A stretch of DNA of 64,000 bases from Ryuthela nishihirai. Taxonomy: Eukaryota > Arthropoda > Arachnida > Araneae > Heptathelidae. A program made the position numbers and the translations under genes. The stretch is from positions 61,158,946-61,222,945 of the forward strand of contig JAWZYU010000013.1 of NCBI GenBank assembly GCA_038380435.1. Direction: 5' to 3'. Of the stretch, positions 10,328 to 22,174 are shown piece after piece. A model generated the notes under the pieces. It saw only the letters and a program-made list of their open reading frames with translations, made no database searches and had not been told where the DNA came from. Within the stretch, counting starts at the first letter, position 1; each line of letters opens with the position of its first letter.

Positions 10328-11176
10328 TTTAATTTAAAACATGAATAGTGCTATTACATTAAAGTTATTAAAATCTCTAAAATCTCAAGTCATGAGGAGT
10401 GCAATTAGTGTAAGCTATTGCTTACAACATTGGCTATAGCCCAATATTCTGCTATTATCTACTCCTTAATTACTATCTTAAATATTACATAACTCTACAA
10501 CATAACCTTTGTTAGTCAACTCAAAGGCAAACCAGAGCATATATCAAGACAGAAAATAATTACCACTAGGTTGATGGCTGGTACATCTGCGATGGTCATC
10601 ATCTCATGATGGTATATACATTCAGTAGCTGTTGTATTAATTAGATGATGTAGATAACAAATCCATGGCTAAAAGTCCATTAAAGCTGCACAACACTTAA
10701 ATATTGTTGTTACTGGTATAATGAGGCACGTGGCTTATATAGACGTTAAAACGCTGCTATTTGCTTAATTTATGTGAAGCACAGAAGATACAGTTCTGTT
10801 ATAGGGCAGTTATGTCCAGTTGTTTTGAAAGTACTTGCTTCCAAATAGGTATAAATTTAAGTATGTGATTACCAACAACCACATTATTGATGTTACTTAT
10901 ACTAGGTTATTTGCGAGTTATTGTCACTACTGGTAATTATTTTCTGTCTTGATATACACTCTAGTTTGCCTTTGAGCTGACTAACGAAGTTTATATTGTA
11001 AAATTATGTAATATTTAAGGCAGTAATTAAGGAGTAGATAATAGCGGAATATTGGGCAATAGCCAATGTTGTAAGCAATCATTATTGCATACACTAATTG
11101 CACTCCTGATGACTTGAGATTTTAGAGATTTTAATAACTTTAATGTAACAACACTATTCATGTTTTATTAAATTAA
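10328..11176. mobile_element. Inverted-repeat element with ~240-bp arms, inserted in Tc1 element
   Basis: The left arm (10328-10566) and right arm (10935-11176) are inverted copies about 90% alike. Shared blocks include TTAAAATCTCTAAAATCTCA, CTATTATCTACTCCTTAATT and ATCAAGACAGAAAATAATTA. The spacer of about 370 bp is not repeated and holds no clear frame. The flanking 12-bp copies of AACCACCCTTGG (10286-10297, 11177-11188) resemble a target duplication, but the 30 bp between the left copy and the arm is unexplained. Confidence 0.85.
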
Positions 11177-11500
11177 AACCACCCTTGGGCTGGATGACAG
11201 CAGCAAGACGGCGTGGCATGGATGCAATGAGGCCCTGGAAGGTTGTCAGAAGTACACGTGCCCATTCAGACTCCAGCAGAACACAGCGGTTCTGGAGATG
11301 ACATGGTTGTGGGTCCGCACACCGAACATGTCGATCCAAATGGTCCCACAAGTGCTCTATGGGATTGAGGTTGGGCAATTTCGCTGGCCAAGGGTGATTG
11401 GAGACATCGCTGTCGTGTTCCTGGAACCAGTCACGCACCACCTTAGCGACGTTGCAGGGCACATTGTCCTGTTGGTAAACACCATCACCACCAGGGTAAA
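11154..11500 (-). pseudogene. Tc1-like transposase, C-terminal fragment (DD36E-type)
   Basis: Minus-strand peptide containing 'VYQQDNVPCNVAKVVRDWF' and 'WPAKLPNLNPIEHLWD'. The Asp of QQDN and the Glu of PIEHLW are the second and third catalytic acidic residues of a DDE transposase, with 36 residues between them by my count. The N-terminal DNA-binding half and the first catalytic Asp are missing. The last 11154-11176 bases belong to the inserted inverted repeat rather than to the gene. Confidence 0.88.
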
Positions 11501-11529
11501 CTTTATATATATAATATTATGATCAGGGT

Positions 11530-12830
11530 TCTTGTGATAATTATACTTGAATTAGTTTACTTTCTGTTCCAGGTAAAGTTCTTTGCATAATTATACTTAA
11601 TAGAACTAAGAATTTGGTTGATGGACAACTGCGTGATGAACAGTGTGGATTCAGAAGTGGTAAGGGATGTATTGATCAAATATTTTCCCTTAGACAGATT
11701 CTTGAGAAATGTTTAGAGTTTCAGAAACCTGTGGTTACTAGCTTTGTAGATTTCAAAAAGGCTTTTGACACTACTGATTGATATAATTTGTGATTGATTG
11801 TTAGATCATATGGAATACCTGACAAGTTAGTCAATGTAATGAAAGCTCTGTAAAATAATACTGAGCCATGTGTGAGAGTTGGTAAGGGTTGTAGTGATTG
11901 GTTTGGCATTGCTAGTGGAGTTAGACAAGGGTCATTTGTCTCCTTTTCTCTTTAATTTGGTTATTGATTATGTTAGGTGAAATTCTTTGCAAGGAAAAGA
12001 TTTTGACCTTAAATGGTCTAGAGATTTCAAAATTTCTGATTCAGATTATGCAGATGATTTGGCCCTGTTGCCTAATGATGTTGATGAGATGAATTCTTTC
12101 ATTCAGGCTGTTGATGAGACTGGTAATAGAGTAAGTTTGGTGATAAATTGAGATAAAATTAAAGTGTTGAAAATTGGTCAAGCAGATGGTGCTTCAGTTG
12201 CTTTGAATAGCTGCACTTTTAAGCAACTGTCTCAATTTAATTATCTCAGGAGCTGTGCAACAGATACTGCTGATGTGTGGCATGAGATAAACAGAATAGG
12301 GATTGCTTCTGGGACTTTTAAGAATCTGTGGAGAGTGCGGAAAAATAGTTTTATACACTTGAAAACTAAAATTAGGCTATATAGTAAGTTTTTTTTTTTA
12401 AGGTTAGTTATGATAGTGAAACATGGACCTTTGGTACGCAGAATAATAAGAAACTTGATGGATTGGATTCTTGATGCTTACGCAGTATCTTGGACATTAG
12501 ATGGTTTGATTTTGTAAGTAATAATAATGTTAGGAGTCAGCAACCTCCTTTGAGTAGCATATTGTGCCAAGAGAGACTGCATTAGTTTGGTATGTTGCCT
12601 ATATGCACAGCTGCAGATTGGCAAATAGGATTATGAACAGTGTGCCTAAAGGCTGCAGCAAAAGGGAGAGACCTAGAAGGCAGTGGGAAAACAATGTCAA
12701 ACAGGACCTTGCTAAAAAAAAGGAACAAAAAAAAATTGGTAGAACTGGCATGCAAAGGCTAAATGCAGGAGGTCAGACATGTCTGGAGAACAAAATTACA
12801 CAGTCTGCTAGGACTTCTTCGAAGACGTGT
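11530..12830 (+). mobile_element. LINE copy A, 5'-truncated and highly decayed RTE-like element
   Basis: The copy begins inside the reverse-transcriptase region (at the 'GKVLCIIILNR' equivalent) and runs to the C-terminal domain. Readable pieces include 'DEQCGFRSGKGCIDQIFS', 'DSDYADDLALL' (the YADD active site), 'FKNLWRVRKNSFIHLKTKIR' and a decayed 'WRTKLHSLLG' end near 12800. Several stops and frameshifts are present. It is the most diverged of the seven copies and therefore probably among the oldest. No (GAT)n tail is visible. Confidence 0.88.
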
Positions 12831-13232
12831 ATGCATGTATCGATGCAACCATTTATATCTAGCCTATTACCTGTTCTTTTCTATAAGAGTTATATTCCTA
12901 AATGAAAACACTGCTGTTATTTCTTTCAATAAGTACCCTTCTGGGTGAAGAATTTGTTCTAAATAAATTTTAAAAACTCTCATTTTCAGACACTATAACT
13001 TCACTAAAATGTGTTAAATTCAAAATTCTGAAAAAATTCATGCTTAACCTTCAACTTCCCTACACTACCTAAAGAATCAATAACTCTATCTAAAGTATTG
13101 CATTTCACACCTGTTTCAAAGCTATAAAATTTATATTCTTAGAAATCTAAGTTCTGTTATTCATTTCAAAGCATTTTTTAATGACTTTATAAGGTTCCTT
13201 TATTTTAAATGATGACTAAAAAATATATATAA

Positions 13233-13425
13233 ATACCTTCTCAAGCCACTGCTTGCCACAGATGTCTAAAAGGAGCCTTCCAGTTTAATTTGCCGTAGTA
13301 GAAGATGTGTAAGGATGGTGGAATCTCAGTAAAAAGACAATGCAAACATCCATGCCTTACCCAGGGCTCTTTGATCCATAGCCAAGTGAGCTATCCAATT
13401 GCCTACAGGACAGTTATGACTGCTT
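13233..13425 (-). repeat. SINE1, diverged copy
   Basis: On the minus strand, a decayed head ('agctcacttggctatgg', 'ccctgggtaaggcatgg'), the 'ccatccttacacatcttctacta' block and the 3' end 'acatctgtggcaagcagtggcttgag' follow the SINE1 order. The divergence suggests an old insertion. Confidence 0.8.
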
Positions 13426-14616
13426 ATTTGGGATGAACTGTGACATCATGGAAAGGATCTAATTTTGTCTCCTTTCCAGATGTTTAGGGAATCTACCTCT
13501 TTTTATGATTGTAGAAAACCAAAAAAAAAAAAAATTAATACAATTTGTGGTTAGCCTCTAATAGAGAAAATAATGAAAATCAAAATTGCTGAAGAACTCC
13601 CATGAAATGAGGTGAAAGATTTGCAATGAACAACTATGAATACAGGTTAGTACAACAAAATGAACTTAAAAGTGAAATATTAGCCATGTATAACCAGCAT
13701 TTAATCATAGCCATTTATATACCTACCAAGTAAAAAAATACTGTGTTCGCATGTAGTATGTATTACAATTGTGTTTGACTGTATGTGCTATCAAAAAAAG
13801 ATTATATTACTCAAAGGTAAGTTACATATTGAGTTTCTAATCTTAGTTTTTGCTAAAAATGTAATTTATTTTAATAATTTAGCTGTTTTTGATTAGTTCT
13901 GACCATATCTGAAGTTAAGCCTAATTTTAAGGATGAGCGGTAAATTTAAATTTTAAACCATGAACTTTTAAGTTATATCTACTGATTAATATATGAAAGT
14001 GAAGTGGTGAAGTAAAGAACTTTAGGTCTCAGCTGTAAGGATCATAAATATTTAAACTTTTATTCAATACCAAAATAACTGCTATATTTCAAAATACAGT
14101 GTTCATCAGCAAATCGTCTGAAGTATACATAAGGAAATTCCTTGTTTATTGAATGTGATACTATGTGTATGTATATATATGCATTCCTTAATTTGTGAAA
14201 TATGATGGCTTCTTGAATTTCAAGATTTCTAAATTGTGAGCTATTTGGTTTAGGTTATGTTTTGATTTTATCTATTGTTTCAAAATAAATGCCAGCTCAT
14301 CTAAGAACAAGAAATGAACAAATGTTCCTTGAGCACCATGCCAAAGAGTATGGCTTGAAACAGGGGTTCCTTCAAACTTAATATAGTCTAAGGAATATAT
14401 TCCACTTCCTAATCTTCACACTTTTGAACACATCAAAAGATAATGATGTTTGTTTCATTAATTTATAAATTAATCCTGCACTTATAATAGCATGCTCTGT
14501 GGTTATTAATGCTTAACTTCAAATATTGGCAATCACTGATAATGTTCAGTTAAAAAAATTAGAAAATATTGATAAAATGCCAACAAAAGTTAGCAACACA
14601 ATGAGATGACTATGAG
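13426..14616. other. Gene-free AT-rich stretch
   Basis: I see no gene or RNA. Simple A-runs near 13520 and AT-rich sequence only. Confidence 0.5.
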
Positions 14617-15090
14617 AGTTTTTTGCAATATATTGAGACTGATTAAATGGATGCAATTCAGTTTGATAACTTGTAAGAAACTGTGCAAATGGAACCACTG
14701 CAAGAAACTGTGCCTTAGATATTCCAATCTGTTAATCATTTTTTCTTCCCTACTGTATTCTGTTGCACATGTTGCATATAGATTGTAAGTATTTCTACTG
14801 ATATTTTTCTACAGTTATTTTTTTTTTTCAAAATGAAAGCACCGTGTAGTAAAGATTTAAAAATGTAAAGATTCAAGCAGAATTAATACTTCTTTGCTAT
14901 TAGCACAAAATACATTAGATCCTTTTTTGCAATACATTGAGACTGATTAAATGGATGCAGTTCAGTTTGATAACTTGTAAGAAATTGTGCAAATGGAACC
15001 ACTGCAAGAAACTGTGCCTTAGATATTCCAATCTGTTAATCATTTTTTCTTCCCTACTGTATTCTGCTGCACATGTTGCATATAGATTCT
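14617..15090. repeat. Direct duplication of a ~170-bp segment
   Basis: 14622-14787 and 14930-15089 are nearly identical ('ttttttgcaatayattgagactgattaaatgg' through 'gcacatgttgcatatagatt'), about 305 bp apart. Only a few substitutions separate them, so this is a fairly recent local duplication. The short frames inside are shadows of this repeat. Confidence 0.9.
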
Positions 15091-17290
15091 TAAGACAGTC
15101 AGGAAATATAGTGTTACCTCACCCACCAATTCTTTTGACAGATTTGTACATCACTTAACACATGTCCACATGCAGAACAATTTGATGATAAATCTTTAAC
15201 ATACATACAGTTGAAGTATAAATTACAAACACTTACATCCAAAACTGTTATCTTAATGATGGATGAGCTACAATAAACCAAATTTTAATGGATGTGTGCA
15301 TTTGATGGCAAAATGCTGCAAATAGTTTTAGTTTTCTTGGTAACTCTTGTTTTCTTGGTTATGTTTCCTTTTAAAAATGTACACATACTTCCTGTGAGAA
15401 ATATAACATTTGAAGTTCTTTGTGTAGATTTTTAAAAAATTTTAATTGTTTTGGGAGCTATAGGATACAGAGGCATATGTTAGTGACAATAATTCCATTA
15501 ACAGAAAAGCAATGTCTTTTTTTACCACTTTTACTGAATATTGTATTATTATTGTCAATAATGCAATTTATTGTAATAATTTACATAAGTAACATTATAT
15601 ACATTTATACGTTATTACATTTATATTATATACATATTGCCTGGGAAATTCCAGACAGATTGTTTAGAATTTAAATTTAGGAAACACGGGCAACTTACTG
15701 GAGGTCAATATCACATTTCAATATGGCAGGTGTTTGAGTGGGAAAAAAATTAAGAATGCAATCAATCCTGAAATTAGTTTTACCAACTAAAAGTATGGGG
15801 AACCTCCACATTTGTAGTTTTTCTGCCAGTTAGAGATGGGAAGAGCTGAAGGCAAATTTTAGTGTTTCTTTTACCATTATTGTTACTGTGCCTACTTAGT
15901 TCCAAAAAAAAAATGGAATATGAATCCTGATGCACATCAGTGGTGTCTCCCTGAATTAAATTCATTTACCTGATTGCTGTTCATCCTTTGATGAATAGTA
16001 ATTCAATTTCTCTTAATCTAATGATAAGTTTTCAGGGTTGAAGTCTGCTTTGAGATATTTAGTGAAATAGATACAGATGATGATATGGAATGCTTATTTA
16101 ACAGATTTTTTTTGCTACACATAGTATCAGTATTAAATTGAAGTTTATAGTGAATTAAAAACTTCAATTTAATTTTAATTACCACACATTAGCTCTATTT
16201 CAATTTTTGTTAGTATCAATATATTGGATTAGACAGTTGCACAACTGTCAGATAAAAATATCTAACAATATTAAAACCTACTAATTTCTTTTTATGATTT
16301 TTTTATCAAATTTGCTCAAAAGTCTTCATCTTTTGCCATACCCTTAAATAAACAGTATATATTTATAATTTAAATAAACAGTATATATTTATTGTTGATT
16401 CAAATAGGAAAAAACCTTATAAATATATTTCCCTATATAGAATTTGTCAGCAATTTAATATGAAAATCATACCAGTATTTTCCAATACTGGCTTTGGATG
16501 CTATCAATTTTATCTGTAATATTTCCCCCCCCCCCTCCTCCCTCTCTCATTACCTCTAATGTTGGTGTCAGTTTAAGTACATTGAAATTTTACATTTTCA
16601 TGCCACTTCTCCCATGCATTCTCTCTCCTAAATTTCACTTCTGGTCAATAACTTTCTATTTGGAACAAAAACCAAATTTATGATTTAAAAAATCTGCATG
16701 ATTCATAATGTGACTACAGTTTCAATGACAATTATCAGCAATAATCAATCTCAAGTTTAAATGAGCATATTTTGCTTAATCATTTAAGAAGTAATGTATA
16801 ATCACATAACATTTGAGAGATAATCACCCTGATCATTATGTGGTTAGTGAGCCTGGCTATGGAATATAAGTGACCACATTTTGAGCCATGGGGAGTGTAT
16901 GAAATTTTCTTTTATCAGGTATTACTGCTGAAGTTTTGTTTTTCCCAGAGAGATCTACAGCTTATAATGGCAAGCTGTATCAAACTTCTGTAGCAAGCAA
17001 ATGCTATAAGGATAATTTTTCTGCTTGTGGTATACAATGATCATCATGGTACATGATGTAGTTTATATAAGCAATGTATGAATTTTTATGAAATCCCATT
17101 TTATGTTGTAAGTAGAAATTTACTGAAAACTGTTTTAGTGCTAGACAACAAAAGAGCAATGCAATTTAGTTAAAAATTCTCTTAGTTAAAATACAAATAT
17201 AATAATTGAGGAGTTAAAACTCTGAAGTTTACTTTCATTATAGTACAAATCATCATATCAGTTGCTTGTAATAAGACCTCTAACTTTTGA
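15091..17290. other. Gene-free AT-rich stretch
   Basis: Two kilobases without a convincing coding exon. It contains an 18-bp or so tandem ('aataaacagtatatatttat', 16345-16395), a C-run at 16523, and near 16945-17015 a possible very old SINE1 3' piece ('agatctacagcttataatggcaagctg...ctgtagcaagcaaatgct'). Confidence 0.45.
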
Positions 17291-17294
17291 TATT

Positions 17295-17650
17295 TTTTTT
17301 ATCTCCTCCATATGGCGAGATTTACAGAACAAATACATTTTTTTTTCATTTCTTTCCCAGTATTCAAGACTAAAATTAGTTGAATACTAATTTCACCATT
17401 TTTTCGATGTATTTATAATTTTCTGCCAAAAGCAAGTGGTAAACCATAGATTTTGTTCATTCTACAATTTTTTTTGTCTCCTCCATATGATAGGATTTAC
17501 AGAAAAAAAACGCAATTTTTTTCCATTTCTTTCCCAGTAAACAAGACTCAAATTAGTTGAATACTAATTTCCCCATTTTTGTGATATATTTATAAGCTAA
17601 AAAAAAAATTTTTTTAGCAAGCGATGAACCCTATATTTTGTTGTAGTCTA
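17295..17650. repeat. Two tandem units of ~180 bp
   Basis: Unit 1 (about 17298-17470) and unit 2 (about 17470-17645) share 'ctcctccatatg..aggatttacaga', 'catttctttcccagta', 'caagactaaattagttgaat' and 'actaatttc.ccatttttt'. They are about 85% alike. No coding function is seen. Confidence 0.85.
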
Positions 17651-18678
17651 CGACTCTTCCATAGCCCCATGTTTGTAACGTCAAAAACAGAATGGGTCTG
17701 GTAGGTATACAGACGGCCATTATTTAATTCTGCATATGAAACTAGCTATGCATATCGTTTCGTAAAACGAACTTTATTGCCTTCGGAATTTAAACTGTGC
17801 TCTAATGTGTTTGCTTTCAAACTTTTTACCTTTTTAATTACAGTCACCAATACAGAATAAACATTTGAAAAATATATTAATAGTATACCACAAAAAATAC
17901 CATTCTTAAATAAAGCATTTACTCAAATAATGCTTCCCTCATGTAATGAATACATCCAGTTTCATGAAAGAAAACTTCATAATCTTTACAGTTATCTTCT
18001 CATCATATACAGGCAAATTTCTTTTTATGCAAGGGAGTAAGCCAAGGCAAGAATACCAATGCAGAAATCTGTTTCAATATGAAGTTTTTACCATCCTTTA
18101 AAAAGCATTATATAAAATGTGCAATTTACAGCTGTTCACAACGAAAAACTACTTTTATTTCTTGTTAAAGTCTTGGCATCAATCCCCTGTGATGATGCAT
18201 AGAACCGGCCAGGACTAGCACCTAATGTCCGACCCCACCTTCTCGTGGTGCAGACTGTTAGTACCTTTCAAAAGAGATACTCTCTTGTGGAAGTGAAAGG
18301 AAGGGGAGGGGTGCCAGATTAGTGTGGCCTACTGATCTGGACAACTGTGGCTACTTTTCTTTTTTTCGACCCTGCTGAGGAGTGGTCAACCACACAGGGT
18401 CCTGATGCTGACCATATAAACCCACTGGACTGGACAGATATATGGCTCTGAGAATGATTATGGATCCTGATTTTGCTGCACTGGTGGGCTTCTGTGGAGT
18501 AAAAATCTTCTGCTGTGTTTTCTGTTTGTTTGTGGGTTGACAGCCATAAGTGAATAGATTCACAGGATATGTTTATCAGCTGGTGGATAATCTTGAGCAG
18601 AGGTCATCGCAGGCACCTGAACTCTTTGCTTCTATTGGCATCGTCAAATTCTACATTGGAGGAAGTCTTCCAGTGTAG

Positions 18679-19320
18679 ATGGCTTCAGCCTTTAGTAGTG
18701 GGGGAACGGGTCTTTGCCCCATGTCTGCGATTAGGGGGCTGTTTGATATTGTCGGCATTCCCTCTCTCAATAAACATAGTTTCTTTAAACATCCTACTAA
18801 CCATTTTCTCTCCATAGGTAGTTGGAATGTGAGGACTCTGCACACAGCTTTTTCTCTTGATGTCCTCACACAAGAATTCCACCATTATAATTTAGATATT
18901 CTCAGCTTGCAAGAGACCAGATGGAAAGATAAAGGTCAGATTCTTAAAAATAATCTTAAATTTCTCTTTTCAGGGAGGGACGACAATAAGCATCACCAAG
19001 GCGTGGGTCTGCTTCTCAGCAGACACGCTAGTGATGCTCTTCTAGGATATGAGTGCATTAATGAAAGGTTTCTTACAGCAAAATTTCAGACAAGCGTTAA
19101 AGACTTGAATGTTATGTGCTGTTATGCCCCCACTGAGGATGCCGATGAGGATGAGAAGAATAGGTTTTATGAACAACTTCAGGATATTTTGAATTCTGTC
19201 AAGAAAGGAGATATTACCCTTGTTCTTGGTGACTTCAATGCCAAAGTTGGTACTGACTCTGACCTTTGGGCAGGAGTAATAGGTCCTTTTGGTATTGGTA
19301 GCTGCAATGGCAATGGGTAA
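18679..19320 (+). pseudogene. LINE copy B: AP-like endonuclease domain
   Basis: The N-terminal endonuclease of the LINE protein nicks the target DNA so that the 3' OH can prime reverse transcription. The ATG at 18679 (MASAF) follows a stop codon directly, so this is the natural start. Motifs in order: SIGSWNVRTL (about residue 46), LQETRWKDKG (Glu that binds the metal), CYAPTED, and LVLGDFNAKVG (GDFN). The frame ends at a TAA at 19318 where copy C reads Gln. About 45 bases further on a 7-bp deletion relative to copy C breaks the frame, and 36 bp just before the SDHY motif (19458) are missing. Not functional. Confidence 0.92.
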
Positions 19321-19424
19321 CGTCTCCTACAGGTAAGTAAACTGAATGGATTCAGAATAACTAAGACAAACACCGCGACATACATAAGTACACATGGGTT
19401 TCACCCGATGGGCTGCATAAGAAT

Positions 19425-21661
19425 ATGATTGATTACATATTAATTAACAGCAAATGGGCTAAAATTGGATCTGACCATTACCTTGTTAAAAGTGTGTTGC
19501 AACTTAAACTTAAAAAGTGTTGTGCTAGGGTTAAAAAATTTAGATTTAATACTGAAGCTCTGAAAGATCCAGTTATAGCTAAAGCTTACCATGATAGGTT
19601 ACTTAGTCATTATGACAGTCATGGTTTACTTACTACTGAAGTTGAGGAAGAATGGGATCATTTTATACAGGCGTTTTTGGACACTAACAGTACTCTTTTA
19701 GGAAAAAAGGAGCAGAAGAGGCACAATTATCTGAGTGATAAGGCACTTGAGCTCATTCCGGAAAGAAAGAACTGCAGGAATGTCCTTAACCAATACCCTA
19801 CTAGTCCTAATAGAAAGCATTACAGAGAACTTAATAAACGTGTAAAACATCAGTCAGCTGCTGATAAGAATCTTTGGCTTGATGGTTTGGCTGACAAAGC
19901 CGAGGAAGCAGTTAGACAGCACAACAGCAGAGAGCTGTACCAGATAGTTAATGTTTTGTGTGGTAGAAAACGGACAGGTATACAAGGATTGAAGGATAAA
20001 CAAGGTAAGGTTATAGAAGGGGAGGATTCTGTCATGGCTAGGTGGCTGAACATTTCAGTGATGTTCTAAACAATGTAGTTAGTTCTACTCCCATTGTTTG
20101 CAATGATGACAGATGCATTGGTGGCTTTAATGTTGGCCCTATAACACAATCTGAAGTTATTTTGGCTGTTTCTAAACTTAAACTACATAAATCCCCAGGG
20201 GTAGATGAAATTACTACCGAAATGCTTAGAGCTGGGAATGTTTCTGTTACCACTTGGATGACTGAAATTTTGAATATCTTTTATGATAAAGGCATGGTTC
20301 CTAAGGATTTTACCAGAGCTATTGTTATCCCTATTTTCAAAAAAGGTGATCGCAGTTCTTGTGATAACTATAGGGGTATCAGCCTACTCTCTGTTCCAGG
20401 AAAAGTTCTTTCCATGATTGTGCTTAATAGAATTAAGAATCTGGTTGACAGTCAATTGCGTGATGAGCAATGTGGATTCAGAAGTGGTAGGGGATGTGTG
20501 GATCAGATATTTTCACTTAGGCAGATTCTTGAGAAATGTTTAGAGTTTCAGAAACCTTTGGTTGCTAGCTTTGCTGATTTCAAAAAGGCTTTCGACTCTG
20601 TTGATCGTCATAATTTGTGGTTGATTGTGAAATCATATGGTATACCTGATAAGTTAGTTAACATAATGAAAGCTCTATATAATAACACTGAGTCGTGTGT
20701 GAGAGTTGGTAAGGCTTGTAGCATTGGTTTAGCATTACTTCTGGTGTTCGACAAGGGTGCATTTTATCTCCTTTTCTCTTTAGCTTGGTTATTGATTATG
20801 TCATGCAAAATTCACTTCAAGGGAAAGATTTTGGCCTTAAATGGACTGGACATACGAAAATTTCTGATTTAGATTACGCTGATGATTTAGCCCTTTTGGC
20901 AAATGATGTTGATGAGATGAACTCTTTCATTCGAGCTGTTGATGAGACTGGTAGTAGAGTAGGTTTGGTTATAAACAGAGAGAAAACTAAAGTAATGAAA
21001 ATTGGTCAGGCAGGCTGTGATTCAGTTAATCTGAATGGTTGCAGTCTTGAGCAGGTGTCACAGTTTAATTATCTTGGGAGCTATGTAACAGATAATGGTG
21101 ATGTGCGGCATGAGATTAACAGACGAATAGGAATTGCTGTCGGGACTTTTAAGAATCTATGGAGAGTGTGGAGAAATAGGCGTATACACCTAAAGACTAA
21201 AATTAGACTGTATAATAGTTTGGTTCTTTCTAGGGTTAGTTATGGTAGTGAAACTTGGGCACTTTGTAAACAAGATAACAGGAAACTAGATGCTTTTGAT
21301 TCCAGATGCTTTTGATTCCAGATGCTTATGCAGTATCTTGGGCATTAGGTGGTTCAACTTTGTAACTAATGATGAGGTTAGGCAAAGGAGTTTGCAACCT
21401 ACTTTAAGCAGCATATTGTGCAGAGAGAGACTCCGTTGGTTTGGCCATGTTGCCCGTATGAATAATTATAGATTGGCGAATAGGGTTATGATCAGTGTGT
21501 CTAAAGGCCTCAGAAAGAGGGGGAGACCTAGGATGCGGTGGGCAGACAATATCAAACAGGACCTTGTTAGAATTGGTGTGCAGTGGCCAGATGCAGTAGG
21601 TGTAGCTCAGGATAGACTTGCTTGGAGAACTAAATTGCACGGTCTGGTTGGACCTCCGTAG
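19425..21661 (+). pseudogene. LINE copy B: end of endonuclease, reverse transcriptase and C-terminal domain
   Basis: This part copies the RNA into DNA at the nicked target. Readable order: IGSDHYLVKSV (last endonuclease motif, 19455), a linker, HKSPGVDEIT (20190), DNYRGISLLSV, DEQCGFRSGRGCVDQIFSLR, FADFKKAFDSVDRHNLW (first catalytic Asp), DLDYADDLALLAND (20868, YADD active site), KTKVMKIG, then the C-terminal 'SYGSETWALC', LRWFGHVARM and RGRPRMRWADN, ending PP-stop at 21661. Frameshifts lie near 20040 (1-bp deletion), 20725-20760 and 21290-21315 (a 15-bp duplication of 'gatgcttttgattcc'). The frame changes mean the protein is not made whole. Confidence 0.92.
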
Positions 21662-21702
21662 CCCATGGCTGCTTGAGGATAATGATGATGATGAAAGTCT
21701 TG

Positions 21703-22174
21703 AGTAATTTGGCCCATTATAATGTGTGAAATATCCTTTTATACAACAAATAGCAAAACTGGGGGATTTTAAGGATATATATATATTTTTTTTTATTTTT
21801 TTTAACGAAAATATAAGTTCAATCGGCCTCTTTTGCAACAGAGATACCATGAATTAATCATTGCTGTCTCTGTTCTCAATATGGCACAGCAGCAATGGAC
21901 ACAAGTTCAGACAGCAGACCCCTTCAGTATGGATACATTTCATGACTTGAAAATAATCAGTAGTTGTGGTAAACTTCAGCACATCAAATATAGCAGCATA
22001 CATATATAATTCAGCACATCAGACATATTTCAAAAGCAGAAATTTTTCAATAATGTATATTAATAAAACATTATGAATGAGAGAAGGATCTGGGAATCAT
22101 TTTTATACCACATAGTATTTAGAACATAATTTATATTTTGAACTTAAAATGAAACATATCAAAAGGCTTTTTAC
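21703..22174. other. Gene-free AT-rich stretch
   Basis: AT-rich DNA downstream of dynein exon 3 on the minus strand, with nothing recognisable. Confidence 0.5.

Larger units (their letters stand above)
10242..11500 (-). mobile_element. Tc1-like element, split by a long inverted-repeat insertion
   Basis: The left end (10242-10297: CAGTCATATCAGAATAATAT, then CACCTACC and AACCACCCTTGG) resumes at 11177 with the same AACCACCCTTGG followed by transposase sequence in reverse orientation. About 880 bp of unrelated inverted-repeat DNA lies between. The transposase end breaks off at about 11500, just before LINE copy A. Confidence 0.8.
18176..21693 (+). mobile_element. LINE copy B, nearly full-length RTE-like retrotransposon
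   Basis: A 3.5-kb non-LTR element: about 500 bp of 5' UTR ('gatgatgcatagaaccggcc' onward), one endonuclease/RT frame region (18679-21661), a 3' UTR of about 30 bp and a short (GAT)n tail. It is flanked by a 9-bp target-site duplication, AAAGTCTTG (18167-18175 and 21694-21702), so it inserted as a unit. Compared with copies C and G it lacks only the first ~35 bases of the 5' UTR. The coding frame is broken in several places, listed in the two pseudogene entries. Confidence 0.93.

Noticed and set aside
18351..18869. Frames in the LINE 5' UTR on both strands (repeated at 25778-26345 and 60561-61171)
   Set aside because: They recur only because the 5' UTR recurs. They contain stops in other copies, and the endonuclease start follows a stop codon, so I do not see a first ORF for this element.
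20038..20253. Antisense frames across LINE reverse-transcriptase regions, here and in copies C, E, F and G
   Set aside because: They are reverse-strand shadows of conserved coding sequence with no independent signal.
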